64,000 nucleotides of DNA from Mesorhizobium sp. (GCF_004963255.1 NZ_SUGA01000024.1:1-64000), one strand, 5' to 3'; shown: positions 8,020 to 17,510, counted from the stretch's first letter. Translations and numbers: made by a program. Notes: generated by a model from the sequence alone, not told the origin.

Positions 8020-8496
8020 TCAGAACAGCTCGATTGCGGGCCGTGTGATCATGAGCCAATAGATCGCGGCCACGCAGGCGAATGCTGGAAACCCGAAAGC
8101 GAACCAAAGCCGAAAGAGTTGTTTGTAGCGCTCGGGCGGCGGGATGCCAGCGGATGCGGCTTGCGCAGCGAGATCCCGCATGCGCATCTGCATCCACACC
8201 ACCGGTAACCAGAACAGCCCGGTGACGACGTAGAGCAGGATCGACAGCACGATCCAGCCCTCGCGGAGCGAGTAGCCAGACTGCCAGGCCAATGCGGCGC
8301 CGGTTATCGGTTGGGCGATGACCGCGGTGGCGGTGAACAGGAAATCGGCAATGACGACGATCCGGGCCACGGCGGCGATCGTGGCGGCGCTGCCGGTCCG
8401 GTGGGCGAGGAGCATAAAGAACGCAATGCCGGCACCGGTGCCGAGCAGCACGGCAGCGCCGATGAGGTGCAAATATTTCAGCGCAAAGTAGAGCAT
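8020..8496 (-). CDS. DUF2269 integral membrane protein
   Basis: 158 aa with four predicted membrane segments, including YLHLIGAAVLLGTGAGIAFF and WIVLSILLYVVTGLFWLPVV. The H in KYLHLIGAAVLLGTG and the layout match DUF2269 (YozB-like) membrane proteins of unknown function. Its ATG overlaps the stop of the upstream SDR gene by one base (TGATG), so translation is probably coupled and the two products likely work together in the membrane. Confidence 0.8.
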   Translation of the reverse strand: MLYFALKYLHLIGAAVLLGTGAGIAFFMLLAHRTGSAATIAAVARIVVIADFLFTATAVIAQPITGAALAWQSGYSLREGWIVLSILLYVVTGLFWLPVVWMQMRMRDLAAQAASAGIPPPERYKQLFRLWFAFGFPAFACVAAIYWLMITRPAIELF

Positions 8497-9782
8497 CAGC
8501 GTTCCTCCAGGATCGCCAGCGCGCAGAAGTGCAAGACGAGTATCGGCAGGATTTTCATCAGGGGGCCGAGGGGCTCGTTCCACAGGTCCGGGCGAAGAAT
8601 TGTTCCAGCAATCGCATAGAAGGATGAAATCGAGATCGCCCCCCAGAGCCCTACCTGGCTGGCCGGACGCCATGCGATCATCGCGCCGACGACCATATCG
8701 GCCAACGCGCCTGCGACAACAGCAGGGCTGGCCAAGGGCTCGAAGGCGGTGTTGAGCAGAAGCTCCACTCCGCTGCGCCAACCGGTGGTGAGGGAGATGA
8801 TACCGGTCGCGATCCAGAAGAAAGGCAGAACCACGAAGATTGCCGGCTTCACGAAGTAGAGCCTGGCAAACCAGCGCTCTTGTACGGTGGGAGGGCTGGC
8901 GGCCAAGGCGGACGCAAGACTGGACGGCTGGAGCCCGGTTGCAAGCTTCCACGGCTCCAAAGCGCCGGTCGCACCGCGCGCGATTTCCTTGGCGGCGTTG
9001 GTGCGTATTGGAGGCCGCCAGCCGAGGAGGCCCGCCACGTCGCCGAGCCGGTAAAGCGTTGCGGCCATCCATCCGGGCAGGACAAACTCCTTCGCTCTGC
9101 CCCACCCAAACCATTGGCGGTACCGGGCGACGACTTCGCTCATCGTCAGTGCCTCGGGTCCTGCCAGTTCGAGCGTCAGGCGGAACGGGCCTTGCCTACC
9201 GAGCAGGATCGAAACAGTGGAGACCACATCGTCGAGTTGGACAACCTGCAAAAGGCCCGTGCCGGGCATTGCTGGAACCAGCGGCAGGGCCGCGAGGCCT
9301 CGAAAAAGGGCGCTTGCGCCGAAGGCGGGCCGACCGAGCACCACCGAGGGCCGCAGGATCAACCAGTTGAGATCACGCTCCATCAACGCATGGTCCCCAG
9401 CCAGCTTGCTGGCCGAGAAAGCTGAAGGCTGTTCCCGGTCGACACCGACTGCAGAGAAATGGATAACCCTTCGCACGCCTGCGCGTTCGCAGGCAGCAAA
9501 GAGAGCCGAGGCGCCGGTAGCATGAACGTTGCGCGTATTCTCCCGAGCACTGTCCTGAAGCACGCCCGCGCAGTTCACGACAGCGTCGACCCCACGAAGG
9601 TGGGGGAGCCAGTCTTCCGCCTCCAATGCCCTCGCCATATCGATGACGACGCTCCGCCCCTGAAAAAGGCCATTTGGTGTGCGGCCACGGACAGCCCGGA
9701 CGACTTCGTGCCCCTCCGCCGCAAGGCGCGCGCACAATGTCGAGCCAATCAGACCTGAAGCGCCAGTGATCAGAACGATCAT
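8496..9782 (-). CDS. NAD-dependent epimerase/SDR protein fused to a DoxX-like membrane domain
   Basis: 428 aa from the ATG at 9782 (MIVLITGASGLIGSTL). An in-frame upstream extension is Arg-rich and unlikely. Residues 1-280 form an atypical SDR/NAD-epimerase domain: Rossmann GASGLIG near 6-12, VNCAGVLQ, HFSAVGV, and SKLAGD in place of the YxxxK motif. Residues about 300-428 carry four membrane segments typical of a DoxX-like region (FVVLPFFWIATGIISLTTGW, AVVAGALADMVVGAMIAW). Such two-part proteins are known in proteobacteria as membrane-tethered oxidoreductases whose substrate is undefined. Translationally coupled to the DUF2269 gene. Confidence 0.85.
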   Translation of the reverse strand: MIVLITGASGLIGSTLCARLAAEGHEVVRAVRGRTPNGLFQGRSVVIDMARALEAEDWLPHLRGVDAVVNCAGVLQDSARENTRNVHATGASALFAACERAGVRRVIHFSAVGVDREQPSAFSASKLAGDHALMERDLNWLILRPSVVLGRPAFGASALFRGLAALPLVPAMPGTGLLQVVQLDDVVSTVSILLGRQGPFRLTLELAGPEALTMSEVVARYRQWFGWGRAKEFVLPGWMAATLYRLGDVAGLLGWRPPIRTNAAKEIARGATGALEPWKLATGLQPSSLASALAASPPTVQERWFARLYFVKPAIFVVLPFFWIATGIISLTTGWRSGVELLLNTAFEPLASPAVVAGALADMVVGAMIAWRPASQVGLWGAISISSFYAIAGTILRPDLWNEPLGPLMKILPILVLHFCALAILEER

Positions 9783-10030
9783 ATCTTTGCTTGATCCATC
9801 GCGCTCTCTCCCGTCTCGACCACGTCGCATTCTCCCGGATCTCAGGCAGCGCGGCGATCGCCACTTCGCGAACCGCACTTTCTCAATCCTTCAACTTCGC
9901 CTTTCCAACCTGGGGCCCTGTCCGTACGCAAAAGCAATCAGAACGTAGGGTTTCGTACGCTGAACCAGCGCACCCGAACTTGCGAACGCGACAAGCTGTT
10001 CCACTCGGCGGGTGGGCCACTGTGAACCGG

Positions 10031-10918
10031 TCAGGGTAGTTCGCCTCCTGACTCCAGCGTCGGTGGGTCGCTTGGGTTCACCTCGACGAGGGCAGCAAGG
10101 CGAGAGAGGAAACCGAGTAGCCCTTTTTCAGGATCATCGTCGTCGCCCGTGACCACTGTGATGCCCCAACGCGCCAGCACCGCCTCCTCGACCGGATCAC
10201 GGCGCGCCATGAAAATGAAGGAGGGAGGCCGATCCGCCTCGTAGCCCGATCGGCTCCAAGTTTGCCAGAGCCGGTGCAGGAGCAACCGGATGTTCAGGTC
10301 GGAAAGGCTGTAGCCAATGAACAAAACCGTGCTGCCCAAGGCGTCCGAACGGAACCTCACGTCGAGCGGCGAGTCGAATGACAGCCGGTCGAGGTAGTCA
10401 GTCTCTGTGAGAACCAGGGAGGAATCGTCATCGAAGTCGCCGTGGAATTTCACAATGTAGGGGACATCCCTTCGCGCCTTCGACACGTCTCGCGCATTGG
10501 CCACTTTGACGTATTCGACGCCATGTGTCTCAAAGGCAACTTCGAGGTTCCGATCGTAGTTCGTTGTATAGATCACCGGGAAGTTCAGCGCGACGATGAG
10601 ACGGTGCAATTCGGATTTTTCGATCTTGTCGCGGCTAACGGTCCAATGCCGGTCCATCCAACTGCGAAGCGGTCCGATGCTGCCATGCTTAATGCGGTAA
10701 TACTCGGCAAGGGTCTGAAAGCGATCACGCTGCCTGCCAAGGTCCACCTCAAGGCCAAGCTCATCCGCCATTCGCTTGATCAGTTCCTCCCAGGAAGGCA
10801 GTCCGACACTCATGGAGACGCCCGCCCCGACGAACAGGACGGCGTCCCGTTCTCGAACGGATTTTGCGAGCGGCACAAGAGGATCGCTGGTCATTGCAGA
10901 CCAAGGAGAGACGAGCAC
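10031..10918 (-). CDS. SIR2-like (SIR2_2) domain protein
   Basis: 295 aa from a GTG at 10918; the ATG eight codons in (MTSDPLVPL) is an equally good start. The NAD-binding motif VLFVGAGVSMSVGLPSW is at residues 28-44. TTNYDRNLE supplies the N and D expected in catalysis, KFHGDFDD the catalytic-type H, and LFIGYSLSD completes the fold. There is no zinc ribbon, so it belongs to the SIR2-like clade found in NADase effectors of antiphage systems (for example ThsA, DSR and pAgo-associated SIR2) rather than in protein deacetylases. It appears to be a stand-alone gene; no TIR, pAgo or HerA partner is adjacent. A defence role is inference. Confidence 0.85.
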   Translation of the reverse strand: MLVSPWSAMTSDPLVPLAKSVRERDAVLFVGAGVSMSVGLPSWEELIKRMADELGLEVDLGRQRDRFQTLAEYYRIKHGSIGPLRSWMDRHWTVSRDKIEKSELHRLIVALNFPVIYTTNYDRNLEVAFETHGVEYVKVANARDVSKARRDVPYIVKFHGDFDDDSSLVLTETDYLDRLSFDSPLDVRFRSDALGSTVLFIGYSLSDLNIRLLLHRLWQTWSRSGYEADRPPSFIFMARRDPVEEAVLARWGITVVTGDDDDPEKGLLGFLSRLAALVEVNPSDPPTLESGGELP

Positions 10919-11113
10919 TGCCCATCACCGAATCGGTGGCCGCCGCAGCAGCGGCGTCGACACCCTGCGCACGCTCCGCAATCACGTCCTGCCATCATCC
11001 CTCTTCTCGGTCGATACAAGTTTATCTGCCAAGCGGCCACGCGAGAGCTTCCCCCGACGCCGCTCATCGCTTGTTCCGGTGCTGTAATTGGCGATCGGCG
11101 GTGATGCGCTTTA

Positions 11114-11320
11114 TCATCCTAGCTCTCGGAGCTTCCGAGCTTCCTTGACGAGCACGGCAAGGTTGTCTCCATGCCTTTGGATCAGATCCCGCGCCTGTTG
11201 CTCTGTGATGCCGTTCACTGCGGCGAAATAGGCGAGTTGGTCTACATCGCTTGTCGAAATGCGATTTGCATGTCGGACATCGTTGTCAGCGCTGTCACTT
11301 CCGAAATTAAATATATTCAT
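11114..11320 (-). CDS. Small DUF3606-like protein
   Basis: From the ATG at 11320, 68 aa starting MNIFNFGSD; the open frame extends to 11392 with poorer sequence. The core DVDQLAYFAAVNGITEQQAR followed by LIQRHG has the aromatic-A-x3-GIT-x3-A-x-x-LI pattern seen also in the protein at 3962-4150. DUF3606-type proteins are small helical proteins, abundant in Rhizobiales, of unknown function. Confidence 0.6.
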   Translation of the reverse strand: MNIFNFGSDSADNDVRHANRISTSDVDQLAYFAAVNGITEQQARDLIQRHGDNLAVLVKEARKLRELG

Positions 11321-11392
11321 ACGGGGCGCATGACGTCCTCGCATAGGCTTGGCGTCCAAGGCTGCTAGAGGATCGGGCTGCATACACAACAA

Positions 11393-11947
11393 ACATGATC
11401 CCGGTTCGCCATCTGGGCATGGGCCGCGAAATTCTGTTTGTTTGCCGCAAGCTCATAGCTGGCAGCTCTCCACTGCAACGCGACCGAACAACGGCCGAGA
11501 GACATTGTTCCAATCGACGATCTTGTCTGATTGCGCGGCCTTGCCGAAACAGGCCCGCGAGCTTGTTAAGAGCCGGTCAGTCCACTTCGGAAGCAAGCAC
11601 ACGCCGAAACTTGCCAAGCCATGGCGCCAACTGGCATCGCTTGGCTTACCGAGCGAAGGCCAGAACACTCGTGAGCGCTTCACTCAATTGGGATGTCGCA
11701 ACATGATCCTGTGCAGACATCTAAATGCTAATTCTGGCGCGCCGGGTTGCTTGCTCCGCAATCCCAGCTTGGAATGCTAGGACGACTAGATCCGCTTCCG
11801 AACCCCCTCGGTATAGAGCAGCCTGTTTGGGCAAGGTGGCCAACCAAACGAACAAATTCAAGCCGGCCAATTTCACAGGGTGCCATGCTGGTGATCTTAC
11901 CAGCTCAGGGAGACGCCGCGATTGGCCTCGCCCTGTCGGACTGGAGA
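11393..11947. other. No recognised gene
   Basis: About 555 bases between the DUF3606-like gene and the 3' end of the nuoD pseudogene. Overlapping short frames on both strands (for example 11453-11683 minus) show no family signature. Confidence 0.45.
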
Positions 11948-13136
11948 CTATCTATCGACATCTCCCAGCACGATATCGATAGATCCCAGGATAGCCGTAA
12001 CGTCGGCAAGCAAGTGACCGCGGCACAGCAGATCCATCGCCTGCAGGTGCGCAAAGCTCGGCGCCCGCAGCTTGCACCGGTAAGGCTTGTTGGTGCCATC
12101 CGAGACCAGATAGACGCCGAATTCGCCTTTTGGCGCTTCGACCGCTGCATAGACCTCTCCCGGAGGCACGCGGAAACCTTCCGTGTAAAGTTTGAAATGA
12201 TGGATCAGCGCTTCCATCGAACGCTTCATCGCGGCACGCTTGGGCGGCACGATCTTTCCATCCGGATTGGAGATCGGGCCAGGCCCCTCCTTCACCAGTA
12301 GGTCGATACACTGGCGCATTATTCTGGCCGACTGGCGCATCTCTTCCATGCGCACGAGATACCGGTCGTAGCAGTCGCCGTTCTTGCCCACCGGAATGTC
12401 GAAGTCCATTTCGCAGTAGCATTCATAGGGCTGCGCTTTCCGCAAATCCCACGCTGCGCCCGAGCCGCGTACCATCACGCCTGAGAAGCCCCATCCCCAG
12501 GCATCCTTTTCCGAAATCTGGCCTATATCGACGTTTCGAAGCTTGAAGATCCGATTATCCGTCAGCAGGCGATCCAGGTCATCTACGGACTTCAAAAAGG
12601 GATCGATCCACTTGCCGATATCGTCGATGAGGTCCGGCGGCAGGTCCTGGTGCACTCCGCCGGGTCGAAAATAGGCGGCGTGCATGCGTGAGCCTGAGGC
12701 CCGCTCGTAGAAGACCATGAGCTTCTCGCGCTCGATGAAGCCCCACAGGGGTGGGGTCAGCGCACCGATATCAAGCGCCTGGGTGGTGACATTGAGCAGA
12801 TGGGACAGGATGCGCGATAATCTCGCTGTAGAGAACACGTATCAATTGCCCTCGCCTGGGCACGGAGAGACCCGCTAGCTTCTCGATCGCCAGGCACCAA
12901 GCATGCTCCTGGCACATCGGCGCCACATAATCGAGGCGGTCGAAGTAAGGCAGCGCCTGGAGATAGGTCTTGTATTCGATGAGCTTTTCGGTGCCGCGGT
13001 GGAGCAGACCAATGTGGGGGTCGACGCGCTCGACCACCTCGCCGTCGAGCTCGAGCACAAGGCGAAGCACACCGTGCGCCGCCGGATGCTGGGGACCAAA
13101 ATTGATGTTGAAATTTCTTACCGCGGCCTCGGCCAT
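11948..13136 (-). pseudogene. nuoD: NADH-quinone oxidoreductase subunit D (nuoD), single frameshift
   Basis: From the ATG at 13136 (MAEAAVRNFNINFGPQHPAA, preceded by GGAGTGAAACTTTC) the frame follows NuoD to LIRVLYSEI at about 12813. There a net +1 base change shifts frame. The rest continues in the next frame as RILSHLL to the natural-looking end SIDIVLGDVDR. Both halves together give the full family length of about 396 aa with key segments intact (GPQHPAAHG, LLHRGTEK, SDGTNKPYRCK). NuoD is a peripheral-arm quinone-site subunit of complex I. None of its usual neighbours (nuoC, nuoE) is present. A sequencing error or a recent loss would look the same. Confidence 0.85.
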
Positions 13137-13299
13137 GAAAGTTTCACTCCAAGTGGCGGGCGCCGAACCCGGAGATGACGCTGATGTTCCCGCGCTCGCA
13201 CGCATAAGGCTGTTCTGCGCGCTGTCGTAATCGTCCCAGGAACATCATCCCTCGATCCAAGTTCGGGCTCGTCACTTCTCAGATACAGGCTGGCAGAAC

Positions 13300-14196
13300 A
13301 TGACTGTTCAGATTCCCCTCTCCGAGATCGATCGCGCCAGGCACGAAGACCTGGGCGACGGAGCTTGGACCATCGCGCCGGACCTTGCTTATCTTCGCCT
13401 CTCCATCGTGAACGTCGTCTTCTTCGGAATGCCCGGCGACCACGCGGAGTGGGTTTTGATCGATACGGGCTTACCCACGTCGCGGAGCAGCATCGTCGGC
13501 GTTGCGCGGTCCCGTTTCGGCTCGGACGCGCGGCCATCTGCGATCATTCTGACGCATGGTCATTTCGATCATGTCGGCACAGTCCTGGAACTGGCCAAGA
13601 TGTGGGACGTGCCGGTCTATGCCCACCCGGATGAGCATCCGTACCTCGATGGGACCGCATCTTATCCTCCACCCGATCCTTGGGTGGGTGGCGGCCTGAT
13701 GGCGTTGCTTTCGCCACTTTTCCCGTGCGGCCCCATCGATCTCGACACCAGGCTTAAGCCGCTGCCTGACGACAGGTCGGTGCCCGGCATGCCGGGTTGG
13801 CAGTGGCTGCACACGCCGGGGCACGCCCCAGGTCACATCTCCCTGTGGCGCGAAGCCGACCGTGCACTGATTGCCGGCGACGCCTTCATAACAACAGGCC
13901 AGGAATCGGCCTACGAAGTCGCCGTGCAGCAGCTCGAAATGCACGGCCCGCCACGCTATTTCACGCCCGACTGGGAAGCCGCCGAGGGCTCTGTCCGCGA
14001 ACTGGCCGCTTTGAAACCGGAGCTGGTTATCAGTGGCCATGGGGCCGCGGCGACTGGCGCGGGAATGCGCCAGGGTCTCGATCGGCTCGCGGAGCAGTTC
14101 GACCATTTCGCGGTGCCTGCAGGTTCGAAATATGTCCGCAAGCCAGCGACGGTTAGAAATGGCCGCGCCTACCAGATGCCGTACAGGACTGGCTGA
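13300..14196 (+). CDS. MBL-fold metallo-hydrolase
   Basis: 298 aa. The zinc-binding motif THGHFDH is at residues 85-91. Further ligands are H in LHTPGHAPGHISLW, D in LIAGDAFITT and H in VISGHGAAATG, a full metallo-beta-lactamase-fold active site. There is no signal peptide, so it is cytoplasmic. The length and layout fit the general glyoxalase-II/lactonase-like hydrolases. The substrate cannot be read from sequence. It lies alone between the nuoD pseudogene and a gap. Confidence 0.85.
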   Translation: MTVQIPLSEIDRARHEDLGDGAWTIAPDLAYLRLSIVNVVFFGMPGDHAEWVLIDTGLPTSRSSIVGVARSRFGSDARPSAIILTHGHFDHVGTVLELAKMWDVPVYAHPDEHPYLDGTASYPPPDPWVGGGLMALLSPLFPCGPIDLDTRLKPLPDDRSVPGMPGWQWLHTPGHAPGHISLWREADRALIAGDAFITTGQESAYEVAVQQLEMHGPPRYFTPDWEAAEGSVRELAALKPELVISGHGAAATGAGMRQGLDRLAEQFDHFAVPAGSKYVRKPATVRNGRAYQMPYRTG

Positions 14197-14618
14197 CAAA
14201 ACCAGCAGCGATCCCGAACACAGCCGAGGAACCTTTCAGAGACCGCCGGGTTCTGCGCATCTCAGGGATCAGGTTTGCCGGAACACCATGCAGCGAAGCA
14301 AGCGCTCGGAACAGGTTGCAAGCGTTGTGAGACAGCAATTCACAAACGACATAATGCGGCGCCACTTGCGCGCGCTCCCGGTTTTTCGCTCGGAGAGATG
14401 GCTACCCGACCACTTGCGTACAATCATGGATCGGCTCAAGGCAAGCGAGATAAAGAACCCTAGACGCTGATCATTCGCTCTCCTGGCGAATTGAAGTAGC
14501 GGACCTTGGGCCCCCACCCCGTTCAGACCTTGAAACTTGACCAGGCCAAGCAGCCGCCGACCAACGGCGATGTGCTGACGACAAGGGCACCGTTGGCATG
14601 CAGACTGAAGAGCCCTCT
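14197..14618. other. No recognised gene
   Basis: About 420 bases between two convergent genes. Frames on both strands are Arg/Ser-rich and lack family signatures. No clear terminator hairpin was seen. Confidence 0.45.
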
Positions 14619-15320
14619 CTATGAGACCGGCCCAACGACCCATATAGATCCGTCAGAGCTGTTCCATCTTGTGCTCGTACCCGCTCTGAGAATCGCCTGC
14701 ATCATGGAAGCCGGGTTCATCCCCTTCTGGAATACTACTATCACTTCGGAGTTCCGAGTGAAGCTTGGTCCCACCGCTGCCGCCAGCCCTGACAGTAAGA
14801 CAATGCTCATCAAGGCGGCGCCCATGCCTCCACTGGCTGCTCCGCTCCGGCTCGGGAACGCCCAGGCGAGCAGCAAAGGCAAGAGGCCAAAGACAACGAG
14901 CCACCCGATGTCCCAGGCAAGCGGAGCATCACTATTCATCTTGATCCGATGCAGCCCGAGCAGCCAGTGGAATACAACCGCGTCGGCAACGTGCCACATG
15001 CCAAACCCGACCAGCGAAAACCGCAGAATCTCACTCGTCGTGACGACGCGTGAATTCGTTGCTCGAGCCGCCACCAGCAAGATGGTGGCCAATACAAGCA
15101 ACAGGTACATCGCTAAATGAAAAAGGCCGTCGCTCATTACCTGGAACCGCAGGTCGGATCCGGGAGAGAAGGCTGAAAGCAAGTGATGCCACTGCAAGAT
15201 CTGGTGCAGCACAATGCCATCGAAAAAACCCGCCAGCGCGAAGCCGACCAGCAGCCAACCGCATAGCGCTTGGCGATTCACATCATGACGCGAGCGATTG
15301 GCGGCATCATGGACTGACAT
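14619..15320 (-). CDS. DUF2243 membrane protein
   Basis: 233 aa from the ATG at 15320. It overlaps the end of the 54-aa gene by 14 bases. The family signature GFFDGIVLHQILQWHHLLS occupies the first membrane segment, followed by three more (HLAMYLLLVLATILLVAA, VGFGMWHVADAVVFHWLLGL, IGWLVVFGLLPLLLAWAF). The conserved His residues in HQILQWHH and FHWLLGLHRI could bind metal or haem; that is inference. DUF2243 genes often accompany terminal-oxidase genes, and here ctaD is divergent 300 bases away. The last 40 residues after the fourth segment are less typical. Confidence 0.85.
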   Translation of the reverse strand: MSVHDAANRSRHDVNRQALCGWLLVGFALAGFFDGIVLHQILQWHHLLSAFSPGSDLRFQVMSDGLFHLAMYLLLVLATILLVAARATNSRVVTTSEILRFSLVGFGMWHVADAVVFHWLLGLHRIKMNSDAPLAWDIGWLVVFGLLPLLLAWAFPSRSGAASGGMGAALMSIVLLSGLAAAVGPSFTRNSEVIVVFQKGMNPASMMQAILRAGTSTRWNSSDGSIWVVGPVS

Positions 15321-15471
15321 CAGGTCCTCGCACATCCGTCCCGCGGATCGGCACATATGGTCCCTTCTCAGCAGGGCCATGAAGGCCATGACGGGCCTCC
15401 AGCCAGAACACGAAAATCAATCCCCCGGCGACCGCCAAAAGCACCAGTAGGGCTGCAAACATCTCCAACAT
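15307..15471 (-). CDS. 54-aa single-pass membrane protein
   Basis: ATG at 15471 opens a short frame: MLEMF, then a strongly hydrophobic stretch (AALLVLLAVAGGLIFVFWL, residues 6-24), then a polar tail containing EARHGLHGPAEKG and YVPIRGTD. One N-out or N-in transmembrane helix with a short His/Arg-containing tail is predicted. It overlaps the DUF2243 start (ATG at 15320), so the two are probably translated together. Small single-pass proteins often accompany oxidase subunits, but I do not recognise a family. Confidence 0.65.
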   Translation of the reverse strand: MLEMFAALLVLLAVAGGLIFVFWLEARHGLHGPAEKGPYVPIRGTDVRGPDVSP

Positions 15472-15636
15472 AGGCGTCGCTCCAGTCGGAACCGAACAGA
15501 CCGTTCGTTCGGTTGTTCCAGCGGCCGAAAAATTTACCCTCCGTCAGCCGGGAACAATGCTCTGATTGCCCGGTTCGGTGCGCCTGGCGCGTGCACAACT
15601 CGCTGCCAGTCATCCGGCTGAAGATCGAGAGTTGCC

Positions 15637-17295
15637 ATGTCGCCCACCGAGACAAGTGCAGAACTTCATTCTGGAGTCCGCCATCCTACCGGAGCCGCGC
15701 GCTGGCTGTTCTCGACCAATCACAAAGACATCGGAACGATGTATCTTGTGTTTGCGATCATCGCGGGCATCGTTGGAATGCTCCTATCGGTGGCGATGCG
15801 AATGGAGCTACAGGAGCCCGGAATTCAGATTTTCCCAGGCTTGGCTTCATTCATCTACGGTTATCAGGGCGATTCGGCGATCGATGGCGCCAAGCAACTC
15901 TACAACGTGTTCACCACTGCCCATGCGCTGATCATGATCTTTTTCGCCGTCATGCCAGGGCTGATCGGGGGCTTCGGAAACTGGATGATCCCGTTGATGA
16001 TCGGCGCGCCCGATATGGCGTTCCCGCGGATGAACAACGTTTCGTTCTGGCTTCTTCCACCGGCCTTCCTCCTGCTCCTGCTCTCCATTTTCATGCCCAG
16101 TGTGCCTGGCGGCTTCGGCGCTGGAACCGGCTGGTTTCTCTACCCGACCCTGTCAACGTCGGGGCACCCGGGGCCTGCCGTCGACCTTGTTATATTGGCC
16201 CTGCACATCGCTGGCGCGTCCTCGATTCTAGGCGCCATCAACTTCATCACCACGATTTTCAATATGCGCGCTCCTGGCATGACGCTGCACAAGATGCCCC
16301 TGTTTGCCTGGTCGGTTCTGATTACCGGCTTCCTGCTGCTACTCGCTCTACCAGTGTTGGCCGGCGCGCTGACAATGCTGCTGACCGATCGCAATTTCGG
16401 GACCGCCTTCTTCGTGCCGGACCAAGGAGGGGATCTGATCCTCTACCAGCATCTCTTCTGGTTCTTTGGTCACCCGGAGGTCTACATCATGATTCTTCCC
16501 GCCTTTGGAATCGTCAGCCAGGTCATCTCTACATTTTCCCGCAAGCCGATCTTTGGGTATTTGGGGATGGTTTATGCAATCGTCGCCATAGGTGCGATCG
16601 GCTTTGTGGTGTGGGCTCACCATATGTACACGAGCGGGATCGGTCTCGATACCCAGCGTTACTTCACCTTTGCCACGATGGTCATCGCCGTTCCGACGGG
16701 CATCAAGGTCTTCTCCTGGATTGCCACCATGTGGGGTGGATCAATACGCTTACAAACGCCGATGCTCTGGGCTCTCGGCTTCATCTTCCTTTTCACGATT
16801 GGTGGTGTAACCGGCGTCCAGCTGGCCAATGCGGGGCTCGATCGCGAGCTGCACGACACCTACTTCGTTGTCGCCCATTTTCACTACATCCTATCGCTGG
16901 GTGCCCTCTTCGGTATTTTCGCAGGGTGGTACTACTGGTTCCCCAAAATGACCGGATATATGTACAACTCCATTCTTGCCGGGATACATTTTTGGACAAC
17001 GTTCGTTGGCGTCAATCTGGTGTTCTTCCCGCATCACTTCCTTGGCCTAGCAGGGATGCCACGGCGCTACATTGACTATCCTGACGCATTTGCCGGCTGG
17101 AACATGGTGTCGTCTTATGGCTCGTACATCTCTGGCGCGAGCGTGCTCTTCTTCCTGGCCTGTGTGATAGAAGCTTTCTCCAGAAGACGCCAAGTTGGCA
17201 GCAATCCTTGGGGTCCAGGAGCCACAACGTTGGAATGGATGCTGCCCTCCCCACCTCCGTTCCATCAGTGGGATCGCCTGCCGGTGATCAAATAA
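15637..17295 (+). CDS. ctaD: Cytochrome c oxidase subunit I (aa3-type)
   Basis: 552 aa with 12 membrane segments. It contains the haem a ligand in TTAHALIMIF, the D-channel Asp in IGAPDMAFPRMNN, the CuB/His-Tyr cross-link motif WFFGHPEVYIMILP, the CuB pair WAHHMYTSG, the K-channel Lys in TGIKVFSWIATMWGG, and the haem a3/a ligands in VAHFHYILS. All residues needed for oxygen reduction and proton pumping are present. Unusually, subunits II (ctaC) and III (ctaE) and the haem-synthesis/assembly genes are absent nearby. It is therefore an accessory catalytic subunit that must borrow partners. It is divergent from the 54-aa/DUF2243 pair. Confidence 0.93.
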   Translation: MSPTETSAELHSGVRHPTGAARWLFSTNHKDIGTMYLVFAIIAGIVGMLLSVAMRMELQEPGIQIFPGLASFIYGYQGDSAIDGAKQLYNVFTTAHALIMIFFAVMPGLIGGFGNWMIPLMIGAPDMAFPRMNNVSFWLLPPAFLLLLLSIFMPSVPGGFGAGTGWFLYPTLSTSGHPGPAVDLVILALHIAGASSILGAINFITTIFNMRAPGMTLHKMPLFAWSVLITGFLLLLALPVLAGALTMLLTDRNFGTAFFVPDQGGDLILYQHLFWFFGHPEVYIMILPAFGIVSQVISTFSRKPIFGYLGMVYAIVAIGAIGFVVWAHHMYTSGIGLDTQRYFTFATMVIAVPTGIKVFSWIATMWGGSIRLQTPMLWALGFIFLFTIGGVTGVQLANAGLDRELHDTYFVVAHFHYILSLGALFGIFAGWYYWFPKMTGYMYNSILAGIHFWTTFVGVNLVFFPHHFLGLAGMPRRYIDYPDAFAGWNMVSSYGSYISGASVLFFLACVIEAFSRRRQVGSNPWGPGATTLEWMLPSPPPFHQWDRLPVIK

Positions 17296-17510
17296 CCGCG
17301 CTTTTTCGAAGCCTGAGGACGCCACGGCACTCGCTGCAGAAGGTGATCTTGAGCAAATCCCACTGAAGGCACGGCTGGTTCGGCCCGCACCGCCTGGCCA
17401 ATGCGGCGACGTCGAGTACCGCCCTGCGCTTGCATGTGAGGCAGTAGACGCATAGGCCTGTGCCGTCGCAACTTGCCGCCGAGCGTGGCTTCTGTGAATT
17501 CTTTGCCCAT
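17288..17510 (-). pseudogene. Zinc-ribbon small protein, frameshifted copy
   Basis: From the ATG at 17510 the frame reads MGKEFTEATLGGKL, as in the intact gene at 42431, then a one-base deletion shifts it. The second frame continues with CVYCLTCKRRAVLDVAAL, QPCLQWDLLKITFCSECRG and ends at a TGA that overlaps the 3' end of ctaD. It is the damaged member of a duplicated two-gene cassette; its upstream partner at 17617-17793 is intact here. Confidence 0.8.

Noticed and set aside
15513..17075. 520-aa frame over ctaD
   Set aside because: Out-of-frame shadow of ctaD: Arg/His/Cys-rich, no family, and every residue of CtaD is conserved in the other frame.
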